64,000 bases of DNA from Geothrix campi (GCF_024609265.1 NZ_JANHMP010000002.1:496001-560000), one strand, 5' to 3'; numbered from the stretch's first letter, positions 45,001 through 53,704 are shown. Notes: a model not told the origin generated them from the sequence alone. Translations and numbers: made by a program.

Positions 45001-46160
45001 ACACCCTTGCTACGCTCGCTCCCCGCCGGTTCCGTCCCGGTTTCTGGACCGCGGTATTCGCCGTCCTCTTCCTGGCTTTCTGCGCCGTGACCGTCTTCCG
45101 CTACACCAAGGGCCTGGGCGCGGTCACCAATCTGAGTGACCAGTTCCCCTGGGGCCTCTGGATCGGCTTCGACCTGCTCTGCGGGGTCGGCCTGGCCGCC
45201 GGTGCGTTCACCCTCACCGCAGTGGTGCACCTCTTCAACCTCAAGCGCTTCGAGCCCATCGTTCGCCCCACGATCCTCACCGGGTTCCTGGGCTACGCCT
45301 TCGTGATCGTGGCGCTACTGCTGGATCTGGGCCAACCCTGGCGCATCTGGCACGCCATCGTCTACTGGAACACGCACTCCGTCATGTTCGAGGTGGCCTG
45401 GTGCGTGATGCTCTACACCACGGTGCTGGCGGTGGAGTTCGCCCCGGTGGTCCTTGAGCGGTTCGGGTTCCACGCCCCGGCGCGGCTCATCCACCAGCTC
45501 ATCACCCCCCTGGTCATCCTCGGCGTGATCCTCTCGACCTTGCATCAATCCTCGCTGGGATCCCTCTACCTCATCGTTCCCAGCAAGCTCCATCCGCTTT
45601 GGTACTCCCCGATGCTGCCGCTGCACTTCTACATTTCCGCCATCGGGGCGGGCATCGGCATGATCATCCTCGAGTCCTACCTCAGCAAGCGGGCCTTCCA
45701 TCACCACCTTGAGATGGACCTCCTGGAGCCCTTGGCCCGCGGCATGGTGGTGGCCCTCGGCATCTATGGCCTCATGCGCCTGCAAGGGATCGCCCGCAAC
45801 CACGCCTTCGGGACTCTCGGCAGCTACGAAGGCCGGATGTTCCTTGTGGAGTTCATGCTCGGCGTGGTGTTGCCTGTGGTCCTGATGTCCTTCCGGAAGC
45901 TGCGCACCAACCAGGACTGGCTGGTGGGCGGTGCTTTCCTGGCGGTGCTCGGCTTCGTCATGAACCGACTGAACGTCAGCATCACGGGCATGGAGGCGGC
46001 CTCCGGCACGCGGTACCTCCCCTCAGCCATGGAGATCATCGTCTCGCTGGGCTTGGTGGGCACGGGCATGGCGGTCTTCGCCTTCGCGGTGCGGAACTTC
46101 TCCATCTTCCCGGAAGGCCCCGTGGCCAGCCGCCCCAAGGAACCGGCAGTAGGAGCCTGA
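44997..46160 (+). CDS. NrfD/HybB-like quinone-reactive membrane subunit
   Basis: A 387-residue integral membrane protein with about ten hydrophobic helices, the NrfD/PsrC/HybB family that exchanges electrons with menaquinone. Conserved features are the early WGLWIGFDLLCGVGLAAGAF, the quinone-site region LGQPWRIWHAIVYWNTHSVMFEVAWCVMLY, and the later LHQSSLGSLYLIVPSKLHPLWYSPMLPLHFYISAIGAG. It pairs with the preceding ferredoxin. The two would form a quinone:ferredoxin-type redox module whose other partner is unknown. Confidence 0.92.
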   Translation: MNTLATLAPRRFRPGFWTAVFAVLFLAFCAVTVFRYTKGLGAVTNLSDQFPWGLWIGFDLLCGVGLAAGAFTLTAVVHLFNLKRFEPIVRPTILTGFLGYAFVIVALLLDLGQPWRIWHAIVYWNTHSVMFEVAWCVMLYTTVLAVEFAPVVLERFGFHAPARLIHQLITPLVILGVILSTLHQSSLGSLYLIVPSKLHPLWYSPMLPLHFYISAIGAGIGMIILESYLSKRAFHHHLEMDLLEPLARGMVVALGIYGLMRLQGIARNHAFGTLGSYEGRMFLVEFMLGVVLPVVLMSFRKLRTNQDWLVGGAFLAVLGFVMNRLNVSITGMEAASGTRYLPSAMEIIVSLGLVGTGMAVFAFAVRNFSIFPEGPVASRPKEPAVGA

Positions 46161-46163
46161 GCC

Positions 46164-47684
46164 ATGCGGACCCGCATCGGCACCCGTCTGATTCTCGGCG
46201 CCGGTCTTGCCACCGCGCTGGTCATCGGCGGCATGGCGGTGGTGATCCTCCGGTCGCACACGGCCCAGCTGTTGGCGGAGCGCACACGCAGCGCCGATCA
46301 GCTGAGCGAGACGATCAAGAGCGCCACCCATTTCGACATGCTTGAGAACCGCCGCGAGAACCTGCACCGGCAGATTCGTGCCGTGGGAGGGCTCGCGGGG
46401 GAGGGCATCCAGAAGGTCCGGGTCTTCAACAAGGAGGGGCGCATCATGTTCTCCTCCGCCGAAGAGGAGATCGGGACCAGCCTGGATATCCGGGGCGAGG
46501 CCTGCTACGCCTGCCATGCGGAGGGCCGGCCGCTGGAACGGCTGGGCATCCAGGCCCGGGCCCGGACGTTTCGGACTCCCGACGGAGGCCGGATTCTGGG
46601 CCTCATCAATCCCATCCCCAACGAACCCTCCTGCTCCACCGCCGACTGTCACGCCCATAGCTCAAAACAGAGCCTCCTGGGAGTGCTGGATGTGAACATC
46701 TCCCTCACTGAAGTGGACCGCGAGATCGCCCACAGCCGGATGTTGATCACGGCCTCCGCCGTCCTGGCCATCCTGGCGGGCAGCCTGATCCTCTGGTGGC
46801 TCAACCGGCGGCTGGTGGTCCGGCCCGTGGCGGCCCTGGTGGCCGGCACCCGGCGGGTGGGCGAAGGGGACCTCGGCACCACCATCCCAGTGAGTGGAAA
46901 CCACGAATTGAGCGAACTGGCGGGGGCCTTCAACACCATGACCCAGCGCCTGGCTGAAACCCAACGCCAGCTGGCCCAGGCGGACAAGCTGGCCTCGGTG
47001 GGCCGCCTGGCGGCAGGGGTCGCTCATGAAATCAACAATCCGCTGACGGGCGTGCTCAGCTACGCCTCGCTGCTCCGCAAGCGGATGGAGGGGGATACCG
47101 CCGCCTGCGAGGACCTGGACGTGATCGTACGGGAGACGGTGCGTTGCCGCGGAATCATCCGGGGCCTCCTGGACTTCGCCAGGCCCACGCCGCCTGCCCG
47201 CAAACCCATGGACCTCAATGAAGTGGTGCGGCGGGCCGTATCCGTCGTCATGACCCAGCTCTCCCTCAACCAGGTGGATCTGTCGCTGGACCTGGCCACG
47301 GAGTTGCCCATGGTCCATGCGGACGCCAACCAGATCCAGCAGGTGGCGGTGAACCTGCTGCTGAACGCGGGAGACGCCATCGGCGACGGTGGCGGCACCA
47401 TCCGCGTCACCACGCGCACCAGGACGGAGGATTCCGTGGAACTGCTGGTCCAGGACAATGGCCGCGGCATCCCGGCGGAAGACCTGCCACGGATCTTCGA
47501 GCCGTTCTACACCACCAAGGGCAATCACGGCACGGGCCTCGGCCTTGCTGTCAGCTGGGGGATCGTGGAGGCCCACGGCGGAGCCCTGGAGGTTCGCAGC
47601 GATCCCGGCCAGGGCACCTGCTTCACCCTTCGCATTCCCACGTCCGCAGGCAGCGGCCAGATTCCCATTCCCACCACCACCTAG
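46164..47684 (+). CDS. Membrane sensor histidine kinase with periplasmic c-type heme motifs
   Basis: A 506-residue kinase with TM1 (residues about 8-29), a periplasmic domain, TM2 (about 194-214), HAMP (about 214-270), a HisKA domain with phospho-acceptor H288 (GVAHEINNPL), and HATPase motifs (NLLLNAGDAI, DNGRGIP, GTGLGLAV). The periplasmic domain carries CYACH (C114-H118, CxxCH) and CSTADCH (C157-H163, CX4CH), both plausible covalent heme sites. It therefore probably senses redox state or a gas. It lies 3 bp after the NrfD-like gene. Confidence 0.9.
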   Translation: MRTRIGTRLILGAGLATALVIGGMAVVILRSHTAQLLAERTRSADQLSETIKSATHFDMLENRRENLHRQIRAVGGLAGEGIQKVRVFNKEGRIMFSSAEEEIGTSLDIRGEACYACHAEGRPLERLGIQARARTFRTPDGGRILGLINPIPNEPSCSTADCHAHSSKQSLLGVLDVNISLTEVDREIAHSRMLITASAVLAILAGSLILWWLNRRLVVRPVAALVAGTRRVGEGDLGTTIPVSGNHELSELAGAFNTMTQRLAETQRQLAQADKLASVGRLAAGVAHEINNPLTGVLSYASLLRKRMEGDTAACEDLDVIVRETVRCRGIIRGLLDFARPTPPARKPMDLNEVVRRAVSVVMTQLSLNQVDLSLDLATELPMVHADANQIQQVAVNLLLNAGDAIGDGGGTIRVTTRTRTEDSVELLVQDNGRGIPAEDLPRIFEPFYTTKGNHGTGLGLAVSWGIVEAHGGALEVRSDPGQGTCFTLRIPTSAGSGQIPIPTTT

Positions 47685-47693
47685 GAGGTTTCC

Positions 47694-48821
47694 ATGACCG
47701 CCCTATTGATCATCTTCATGTTCGTCGCCTTCGTGGGCATCGACTTCCTGGTGCGGACGAGCCTCCGTCGCGCGCGGGAAAAGCGTGAGCGCCAGGCCCG
47801 GGAAGCCGTGCTGAATACCGCCATCCACCTCGACTTCACCCACGAGGCGAAGAGTCTCAAGCGCGTGGAGGTTCCCAATCCCAAGGCCCGCATCCTGGCG
47901 GTGGACGACGAGCCGGTGGTGCTCGACTCCTTCCGCCGAATTCTGGTACTTGAAGGCTTCAGCGTGGATACCGTCGAGCACGGCCCCGAAGCTTTGGGGC
48001 TGATTCAGCGGCATGACTACGACTTCCTCTTTACGGACCTCAAGATGCCGGACATGGATGGCGTCGAAGTGGTGAAGGCGGCCAAGCACCTGCGACCGGA
48101 CGTGGATGTGGTCGTGATCACCGGCTACGGCAGCATCGAGACCGCGGTTCAGACCCTCCAGCACGGCGCCTGCGAATACATCCAGAAGCCGTTCACCGCC
48201 GACGAGCTGGCGGACTTCGCGAAGAAGATCCTCATCAAGCGCGAAGCCCGCATCGAGGCCCAGCGGCGGCCCAACGTGCGCGTGGTGGCTCCCGAGATGG
48301 CCGAGGTCGTATCCGCCAGCGAGTTCTGCGTGCCCGGCGGCGCCTTCCTGTCCACGGGCCACGCATGGGTGCGGATCGAGCCGGAAGGGCAGGTCCGCGT
48401 TGGCATTGACGATTTCGTGCGGAAGGCGCTTGGCACCGTGAAGACCGTGGTGCTGCCGGAGCGCGGGAAGACCTTCCGGCAGGGCGAGACGCTGTTCACC
48501 CTGAAGGGGCCCGAGGGAGTCGTGCATGTAGCTGCGCCTCTCAGCGGCCGCATCGAGCACGACAACGCCGGCCTGCTCACGGAACCCGCCGAGCTGATGC
48601 ACAGCCCCTACGATCGGGGCTGGGTCTGCCTGATGACGCCGAGTGATCTGGCTGGCGAGCTGCCCGCCCTCAAGATCGGTCAGCCCGTCATCGACTGGTA
48701 CCAGGACGAGATCACCCGCCTGCGGAATCCCGATTCGCCCCAGGTGACTGGGGCCGGCGCCCTGGACTGGTCCATTTTCGAACGGCAGTTCCTGGGCCAG
48801 AGCGAGCACGCCAAGGCCTGA
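47694..48821 (+). CDS. Membrane-anchored response regulator with degenerate GcvH-like domain
   Basis: A 375-residue protein. An N-terminal membrane helix (ALLIIFMFVAFVGIDFLV, 3-20) and basic linker precede a receiver domain (about 66-185) with DD at 71-72, phospho-acceptor D115 and KPF at 165-167. Residues about 222-318 resemble glycine-cleavage H protein (GHAWVRIEPEGQVRVGID; APLSGRIEHDNAGLL; SPYDRGWVCLMTPSDL). The lipoyl-Lys position (eight residues before the Pro of APLSG) is Glu274, so it should not be lipoylated. The gene begins 9 bp after the kinase stop. Output mode unknown. Confidence 0.85.
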   Translation: MTALLIIFMFVAFVGIDFLVRTSLRRAREKRERQAREAVLNTAIHLDFTHEAKSLKRVEVPNPKARILAVDDEPVVLDSFRRILVLEGFSVDTVEHGPEALGLIQRHDYDFLFTDLKMPDMDGVEVVKAAKHLRPDVDVVVITGYGSIETAVQTLQHGACEYIQKPFTADELADFAKKILIKREARIEAQRRPNVRVVAPEMAEVVSASEFCVPGGAFLSTGHAWVRIEPEGQVRVGIDDFVRKALGTVKTVVLPERGKTFRQGETLFTLKGPEGVVHVAAPLSGRIEHDNAGLLTEPAELMHSPYDRGWVCLMTPSDLAGELPALKIGQPVIDWYQDEITRLRNPDSPQVTGAGALDWSIFERQFLGQSEHAKA

Positions 48822-48837
48822 GACCCGGGACTTCCTG

Positions 48838-48869
48838 GAGAGCTTCGAAGCCTAGGCTTCGAAGCTCTC
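48838..48869. terminator. 32-bp perfect palindrome at the junction of the response regulator gene and lipA
   Basis: GAGAGCTTCGAAGCCT and its exact complement form a gapless palindrome overlapping the lipA stop codon and C-terminal codons. It is followed by TTTCG on the plus strand. It probably acts as a bidirectional terminator, though the T-tract is weak. Confidence 0.65.
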
Positions 48870-49736
48870 TTTCGCGTGGTAGCTGGAGCGTACCAGGGGG
48901 GCGGACTCCACGCGCTGGAAGCCCATTTCGAGGCCTTTCTGGCGGTACATGTCGAACTCGGTGGGTTCCACGAAGCGCTCCAGGGGCAGGTGCAACTCCG
49001 AGGGCGGCAGGTACTGTCCGATGGTGGCGATGTCCACCCGGGAGGCCCGCCAGTCGGCCATGAGGGCCAGCACCTGCTCAGGAGTCTCCCCCAGGCCCAC
49101 CATGATGCCGCTCTTCACGCGCATGGCCGGGGCGTGGGCATCGCGCCACTCCGCCGTCCGGCGCAGCACCGCGAGGCTCTGCAGGTAGTCGGCGTCAGGT
49201 CGCACCCGCCGGTAGAGGTGAGGCACCGTTTCGACGTTGTGGTTCAGCACTTCGGGTCGGGCTTCCAGCACCGTGAGCAGCGCCGCCTCGTTGCCGCGGA
49301 AATCGGGGATGAGCACTTCAATGCCGCAGTGGGGCGACAACGTGCGGATCCACTGGATGGTCGCGGCGAAGTGCCCTGAACCACCGTCCGGAAGGTCGTC
49401 GCGGTTCACGGAGGTGACCACGGCGAACTTCAGACCCAGGCGGGCCACGGCTTCGGCCACGCGCTGGGGTTCGCCGGGATCCAGTTCGCCGGGGCGTCCC
49501 TTGCCCACGTTGCAGAAGCCGCAGTGACGCGTGCAGATGTCGCCCATGAGCATGAAGGTGGCCGTGCGGTGCACCCCCCAGCATTCGTGCAGGTTGGGGC
49601 AGCGGGCCTCCTCGCAGACCGTCACCAGCCGCTGCTCCCGGATGAGGCCCTCGACCTCCGCCACCACCTCCGGGGCCGGCACGCGGATCTTCAGCCAATC
49701 AGGACGGGGACCAGGGAGGACGGGGGGGCGGGCCAT
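48852..49736 (-). CDS. lipA: Lipoyl synthase
   Basis: Radical SAM enzyme inserting sulfur into octanoyl groups on lipoyl domains. The 294 residues have the auxiliary cluster motif CEEARCPNLHEC and the radical-SAM CTRHCGFC (CX3CX2C), then TSVNRDDLPDGGSGHF, RPEVLNHNVETV and a C-terminal RSSYHA. The ATG at 49736 has GGAAGG upstream and replaces an over-long frame. Its convergence on a GcvH-like regulator is notable, but they are on opposite strands. Confidence 0.95.
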   Translation of the reverse strand: MARPPVLPGPRPDWLKIRVPAPEVVAEVEGLIREQRLVTVCEEARCPNLHECWGVHRTATFMLMGDICTRHCGFCNVGKGRPGELDPGEPQRVAEAVARLGLKFAVVTSVNRDDLPDGGSGHFAATIQWIRTLSPHCGIEVLIPDFRGNEAALLTVLEARPEVLNHNVETVPHLYRRVRPDADYLQSLAVLRRTAEWRDAHAPAMRVKSGIMVGLGETPEQVLALMADWRASRVDIATIGQYLPPSELHLPLERFVEPTEFDMYRQKGLEMGFQRVESAPLVRSSYHAKESFEA

Positions 49737-49851
49737 GGCCTTCCATTGTCGCCTGCCTCTGCGCCTTGGCCACCGATCAATCGCCAAGCGATGTCTTGAG
49801 CGGGTGTTTTGCGTGGCTTTAAAACTTAAAGGAAAACAAAAAAACAATTAG

Positions 49852-49925
49852 CCACCGGTGAACACAGATAAACACCGATAACTGCATGGGGAAATCAGTT
49901 CATCTTTATCGGTGTTCGTCGGTGG
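49852..49925. repeat. Intergenic imperfect inverted repeat
   Basis: Arms of 21 bp (49852-49872 and 49905-49925) match at 18 positions (CCACCGGTGAACACAGATAAA and its partner TTTATCGGTGTTCGTCGGTGG). The internal AACACCGATAA/TTATCGGTGTT (49871-49881/49906-49916) forms an alternative pairing. It resembles the 'CACCGATGAACACCGATAA' type of non-coding repeat seen in many environmental genomes. No gene within. Confidence 0.75.
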
Positions 49926-49982
49926 TTCGAATTGCGTTTTCGGTGGCGCTGCCCAGACCTGCGCCCCGGCTAGAATGGAGTC

Positions 49983-50798
49983 ATGTCCGATACCCCCATG
50001 GAACTCCCCGAATCCGTGGCTGAAGTTCCGCCTGCGCCGGAGGCCCCGAAGACCTTTGAAGCCCCCAAGGGCTTCGAGACCAAGTTCCGCGGCCTGTCGC
50101 TGCACCTGTCCGCTTTCGACGGCCCCCTGGATCTCCTGCTGCACCTCATCCATGAGCAGAAGCTGGACCTCCTGAATCTGCCCATGGCGGATGTCACGCG
50201 GCAGTACATGGACTACCTCGCGCTCATGGAGGAGCTGAACCTGGAGATCGCGGCGGAGTTCGTGGCGATGGCGGCGCAGCTGCTGCAGATCAAGTCACGG
50301 CTCATGCTCCCCCGCCCGCCCCAGGAGACCGGTGAGGAGGATCCACGCGAGGCCCTGGTCCAGCGGCTGCTTGACTACCAGCAGGTGAAGGCCGCGGCCG
50401 TGGTACTGTCGGATCGCGAATCCGACTGGCAGAAGATCGCCTTCGCGCCGGGGTTCGATCTGGAGGACCACAAGCGGGTGGAAGACGAACCCATCCGTGC
50501 CACCCTCTTCGATCTGCTGGGGGCCTACCGGGAGGCGCTGAAACGACTGCTGCCCCCACCACCGGTCGAGGTCCGGACCCAGCCCAAGACCCTGGAACAG
50601 AGGGTGGTGGAGGTGTTGCGCGACCTGCAGGACGGCCTCTGGAAGCCTTTCCAGGGACTGCTGGGCCAAGCCCGCAGCCGCGAGGAGCTGGTGCTCACCT
50701 TTCTGGCTTTGCTGGAACTGGTCCGCACGGGCCGCATCTCGCTGGTCCAGGGTGAGGCCTTCGGCGAGATCCGCGTCAAGGCTGCCGAGGCTGCGTGA
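49983..50798 (+). CDS. scpA: Segregation and condensation protein A
   Basis: Kleisin subunit of the bacterial SMC complex. The 271 residues have the N-terminal SMC-binding segment SLHLSAFDGPLDLLLHLIHEQKLDLLNLPMADVTRQY, the helical NLEIAAEFVAMAAQLLQIKSRLMLP, and the C-terminal winged-helix KTLEQRVVEVLRDL...FLALLELVRTGRISLVQGEAFGEIRV. The partner scpB, usually next, is absent here. It starts at the ATG at 49983. The following gene starts with a GTG overlapping its stop. Confidence 0.94.
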   Translation: MSDTPMELPESVAEVPPAPEAPKTFEAPKGFETKFRGLSLHLSAFDGPLDLLLHLIHEQKLDLLNLPMADVTRQYMDYLALMEELNLEIAAEFVAMAAQLLQIKSRLMLPRPPQETGEEDPREALVQRLLDYQQVKAAAVVLSDRESDWQKIAFAPGFDLEDHKRVEDEPIRATLFDLLGAYREALKRLLPPPPVEVRTQPKTLEQRVVEVLRDLQDGLWKPFQGLLGQARSREELVLTFLALLELVRTGRISLVQGEAFGEIRVKAAEAA

Positions 50799-51265
50799 AA
50801 GCAGCGCCGATGCTGATCCGTGCCGCCTACCGCCGGGCCCGCCTGGTGGGGTTCGCCCTCTGCCTGGGCACACCGGCCCTCATCGGTGGTCTGATCCTGT
50901 CCGGCCTCGTGCCTCCCGGGGAGCAGCTGCCCGAAGGCACGCTTCTCCAACTCGGCCACATTTTTACCGGCCTGGTCTTCCTGTCGGCCGCGTGGGTGCT
51001 TTGGCGCCGGGGATCCGTGCTGAGATCCTTCCAACAAGTCCCTGAGCCTGGCCGGCCGGGAGTGGTGTTGCGGGAGACCCTGCTCTATGCCGCCCTGTTC
51101 GAATTGAGCAGCCTTTACGGCCTGATCTACTGGATCCTGGTGGGGAAATACGCGGCACGCCACGTGTTCGGATTCATCCTCTTCTCCCCCCTCCTGTTCC
51201 TGGCGCTCGCGCCCCGGCTACACCGTTGGGTGGAGGCGGGAGGGGGATCCGGGGCGGCCTCATGA
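50795..51265 (+). CDS. Small integral membrane protein, unknown
   Basis: A 156-residue protein with four hydrophobic segments (VGFALCLGTPALIGGLIL; IFTGLVFLSAAWVLW; ALFELSSLYGLIYWILVG; FGFILFSPLLFLALA). The start is GTG at 50795, coupled to the scpA stop (GTGA); an ATG at 50810 is a weak alternative. I recognise no family. Its coupling to scpA suggests shared expression only. Confidence 0.65.
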   Translation: MKAAPMLIRAAYRRARLVGFALCLGTPALIGGLILSGLVPPGEQLPEGTLLQLGHIFTGLVFLSAAWVLWRRGSVLRSFQQVPEPGRPGVVLRETLLYAALFELSSLYGLIYWILVGKYAARHVFGFILFSPLLFLALAPRLHRWVEAGGGSGAAS

Positions 51266-51313
51266 GCCTGCTGGCCTTATCCTGGGGACTGTTCGAGACC
51301 CCGGGGGCGCCCC

Positions 51314-51814
51314 ATGCGTAACCACGAGACCCAGCCAGGCCAGGAAGGCTCCCCGGACCAGACCCAGAAGCTGGTCCTTCCGCTGACGTCCGATGCCCCG
51401 CAGCGGACCCAGAAGATCTCGCTCCCGGCCGGAACCGCCGGGCAGACCCAGATGCCGCGCCCGCCCACCGCCTCATCCCGATCCTGGGGCTGGAAGCTGG
51501 CTCTGGCCGTCGGGGGCATCCTCGTGCTGGGCGGTGCGGCCCTGCTCCTGTCCTCCCGGGGCCCCGTGGCCCGGCCAGCGAAGGTTCAGCCGGTGGCCCC
51601 GGAGGAGGAGATCCCGGGGGCTGCCCGGGCCTATCTGGACCAGGCCAAGGCGGGTGACGCCAATGCCATGCGCATGCTGGGGGCGATGTACTACTACGGC
51701 TTGAACGTCCCCCCGAACCACGAGAAAGGCCTCTTCTGGTATCGCAAGGCGGCGGAAGCGGGCAGTGAAGTGGCCCGGGCCGAGCTCAGCCGGCTGGAGG
51801 TTGCGGCGAAGTAG
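51314..51814 (+). CDS. Membrane-anchored Sel1-like repeat protein
   Basis: A 166-residue protein: a polar N-terminal region rich in Gln/Thr/Pro, one membrane helix (LALAVGGILVLGGAALLLSS, about 63-82), and a C-terminal Sel1-like repeat (GDANAMRMLGAMYYYGLNVPPNHEKGLFWYRKAAEAGSEVARAELSRL). The orientation would place the Sel1 part outside the cytoplasm. Its 3' end overlaps uvrC, which is on the other strand, by 29 bp. The function is unknown. Confidence 0.75.
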   Translation: MRNHETQPGQEGSPDQTQKLVLPLTSDAPQRTQKISLPAGTAGQTQMPRPPTASSRSWGWKLALAVGGILVLGGAALLLSSRGPVARPAKVQPVAPEEEIPGAARAYLDQAKAGDANAMRMLGAMYYYGLNVPPNHEKGLFWYRKAAEAGSEVARAELSRLEVAAK

Positions 51815-53636
51815 CCTCGGCTGGCTCCGGGGCGTTCCGCCAGGCCAGCACCTTCGCGGCGCCCGCTTTGCCGATGGCCTCGGCCAGGGCGCCCTCCTCT
51901 GCCGCACGCACCTGGGCGGCGCTGCCAAAGGCTTGGAGCAGCTTCTTCGCCGTGGTCGGGCCGATGCCCGGGATCTGGGTCAGCTCTGTCTGGAGGGTGC
52001 GCTTGGCCCTCAGGGCCCGGTGATAGGTGATCGCGAAGCGGTGGGCCTCGTCGCGGGTGCGCTGGAGCAGCTGCAACACGGGCGAGGACTTGGGGATGCG
52101 CAGGGGCTCGCTGGAGCCTGGGCGGAACACCAGTTCCTCCTTCTTCGCCAGAGAGCCCAGTTCCAACTGCTCCAGCCCCAGTTCCTTCAGGGCGGCTTCC
52201 GCCGCATGGAGTTGTCCCAGTCCACCATCGATGAGCACAAGATCCGGGAACTCCTGGCCTTCGTCCCGCATCCGCTTGTACCGGCGAGTGACGGCTTCGA
52301 ACATGTTGGCGAAGTCGTCGTTCTGCTCATTGGTCATCTTGAAGCGGCGGTAGCGGGCCTTGTCGGGCAGGCCGTCGCTGAACACCACGCAGCTGGCGAC
52401 GACCTCGCGGCCCTGCCCGTGGCTGATGTCGAAGCACTCGAGGCGGCGGGGCAGGTGGCTGAGGCCGAGGAAGGCCTGGAGCCCCTCCAGCACGGCCTCG
52501 TTCAGCCGTGCCGGCTCGAACTTGCGCTCCAGGGCCAGCCGCGCGTTCTCCTGGGCCATGGCCAGCAGATCGACCTTCTCGCCCTTCTTGGGGATCTGGA
52601 TCTGGGGACGGGAGCCGCGCATGCCTCCGAGCCAATCCCGGAGCAGATCCGCGTCCTCCGGCTCGATCTCGGCGAGGATGCGGCCGGGCACGGGGTCGGC
52701 GTTGTACACGCGCTGGAGCACCTGGGCCAGCACAGCACCGTCGAACGCCTCGATCTCCTCCAGCACGTATTCCTGACGTCCCATCATCCGGCCATCGCGG
52801 AGCATGAGGCGGTGGACGCAGGCGCGGCCGTCCAGCACGGCGCTCCCGTAGATATCCATGTCCTCCAGGTTCGGACCGGCGGCCTTCTGCCGCGTGAACC
52901 AGGCGTCCACCTGCTGAAGGGCGTCGCGGTGCTGGGCGGCCTGCTCGAAGGCGGCGGCCTCGGCGGCCTTCCACATGGCGGCCTCCAACCTGGCCTTCAG
53001 TTCGTCGCGTTTCCCTTCCAGGAAGAGTCGCGCCTCCTTGGCCTGTTCCCGATAGTCCGCCTGGCTCACGGCGGCGATGCAGGGAGCGGTGCACCGGTGC
53101 AGCTGGTATTTCAGGCAGGCCCGACCGCGCTTGCCGTCGATCTCGATGTCGCAATCGCGGATCTGGAAGAAGCGGTACACCAGTTCCGCCGTGCGGTAGG
53201 CCGTGCTGGCGGGGAAGAACGGCCCGTAGTAGAGGCTGCCGTCCTTCCGCACCTTCCGGGTCACGAACACCTTCGGGAAGGCCTCCTTCCAGGTGAGTTT
53301 CACGTAGGGGTAGCTCTTGTCGTCGCGCAGCAGGATGTTGAAGGGCGGCAGGTGCTCGTTGATGAGGTTGTTCTCCAGCACCAGGGCTTCGAGTTCGGTC
53401 TCACAGACGATGAACTCCAGGTCCCAGACGCGGGCGACCAGGCGACGGGTCTTGGCGTCGAGGTGCTTGTTCTGGAAGTAGGACTTCACCCGGTTCCGAA
53501 GCACCTTGGCCTTGCCGATGTAGAGCAGGTTCCCCTTCTGGTCGCGGTAGAGGTAGCAGCCGGGGCGCAACGGGAGATCCGAGAGTTTCCGCTGGAGGGC
53601 GGGAGACTTGTCGATGTTGTTCCGGACGTTGGCCAC
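51786..53636 (-). CDS. uvrC: Excinuclease ABC subunit C
   Basis: Dual-incision nuclease of nucleotide-excision repair. The 616 residues have the N-terminal GIY-YIG domain (LRPGCYLYRDQKGNLLYIGKAK), the central UVR-like region, the C-terminal RNase H-like nuclease (ECFDISHGQGREVVASCVVFSDG; LVLIDGGLGQLHAAE) and a final helix-hairpin-helix (LTQIPGIGPTTAKKLLQAFGSAAQV). The start is GTG at 53636. The 3' end overlaps the Sel1 gene. Confidence 0.96.
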   Translation of the reverse strand: MANVRNNIDKSPALQRKLSDLPLRPGCYLYRDQKGNLLYIGKAKVLRNRVKSYFQNKHLDAKTRRLVARVWDLEFIVCETELEALVLENNLINEHLPPFNILLRDDKSYPYVKLTWKEAFPKVFVTRKVRKDGSLYYGPFFPASTAYRTAELVYRFFQIRDCDIEIDGKRGRACLKYQLHRCTAPCIAAVSQADYREQAKEARLFLEGKRDELKARLEAAMWKAAEAAAFEQAAQHRDALQQVDAWFTRQKAAGPNLEDMDIYGSAVLDGRACVHRLMLRDGRMMGRQEYVLEEIEAFDGAVLAQVLQRVYNADPVPGRILAEIEPEDADLLRDWLGGMRGSRPQIQIPKKGEKVDLLAMAQENARLALERKFEPARLNEAVLEGLQAFLGLSHLPRRLECFDISHGQGREVVASCVVFSDGLPDKARYRRFKMTNEQNDDFANMFEAVTRRYKRMRDEGQEFPDLVLIDGGLGQLHAAEAALKELGLEQLELGSLAKKEELVFRPGSSEPLRIPKSSPVLQLLQRTRDEAHRFAITYHRALRAKRTLQTELTQIPGIGPTTAKKLLQAFGSAAQVRAAEEGALAEAIGKAGAAKVLAWRNAPEPAEATSPQPPAG

Positions 53637-53704
53637 GACTCAGTGTAGCTGTCGGTGGTCGGCTGGCGGCTATCCGCGGGGCTGGGATTTGGGACAATGG
53701 AGGG

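Noticed and set aside
47694-48821. Functional lipoyl-carrying H protein linked to lipA
   Set aside because: The lysine that would carry lipoate is replaced by Glu274 and the gene is a membrane-anchored response regulator.
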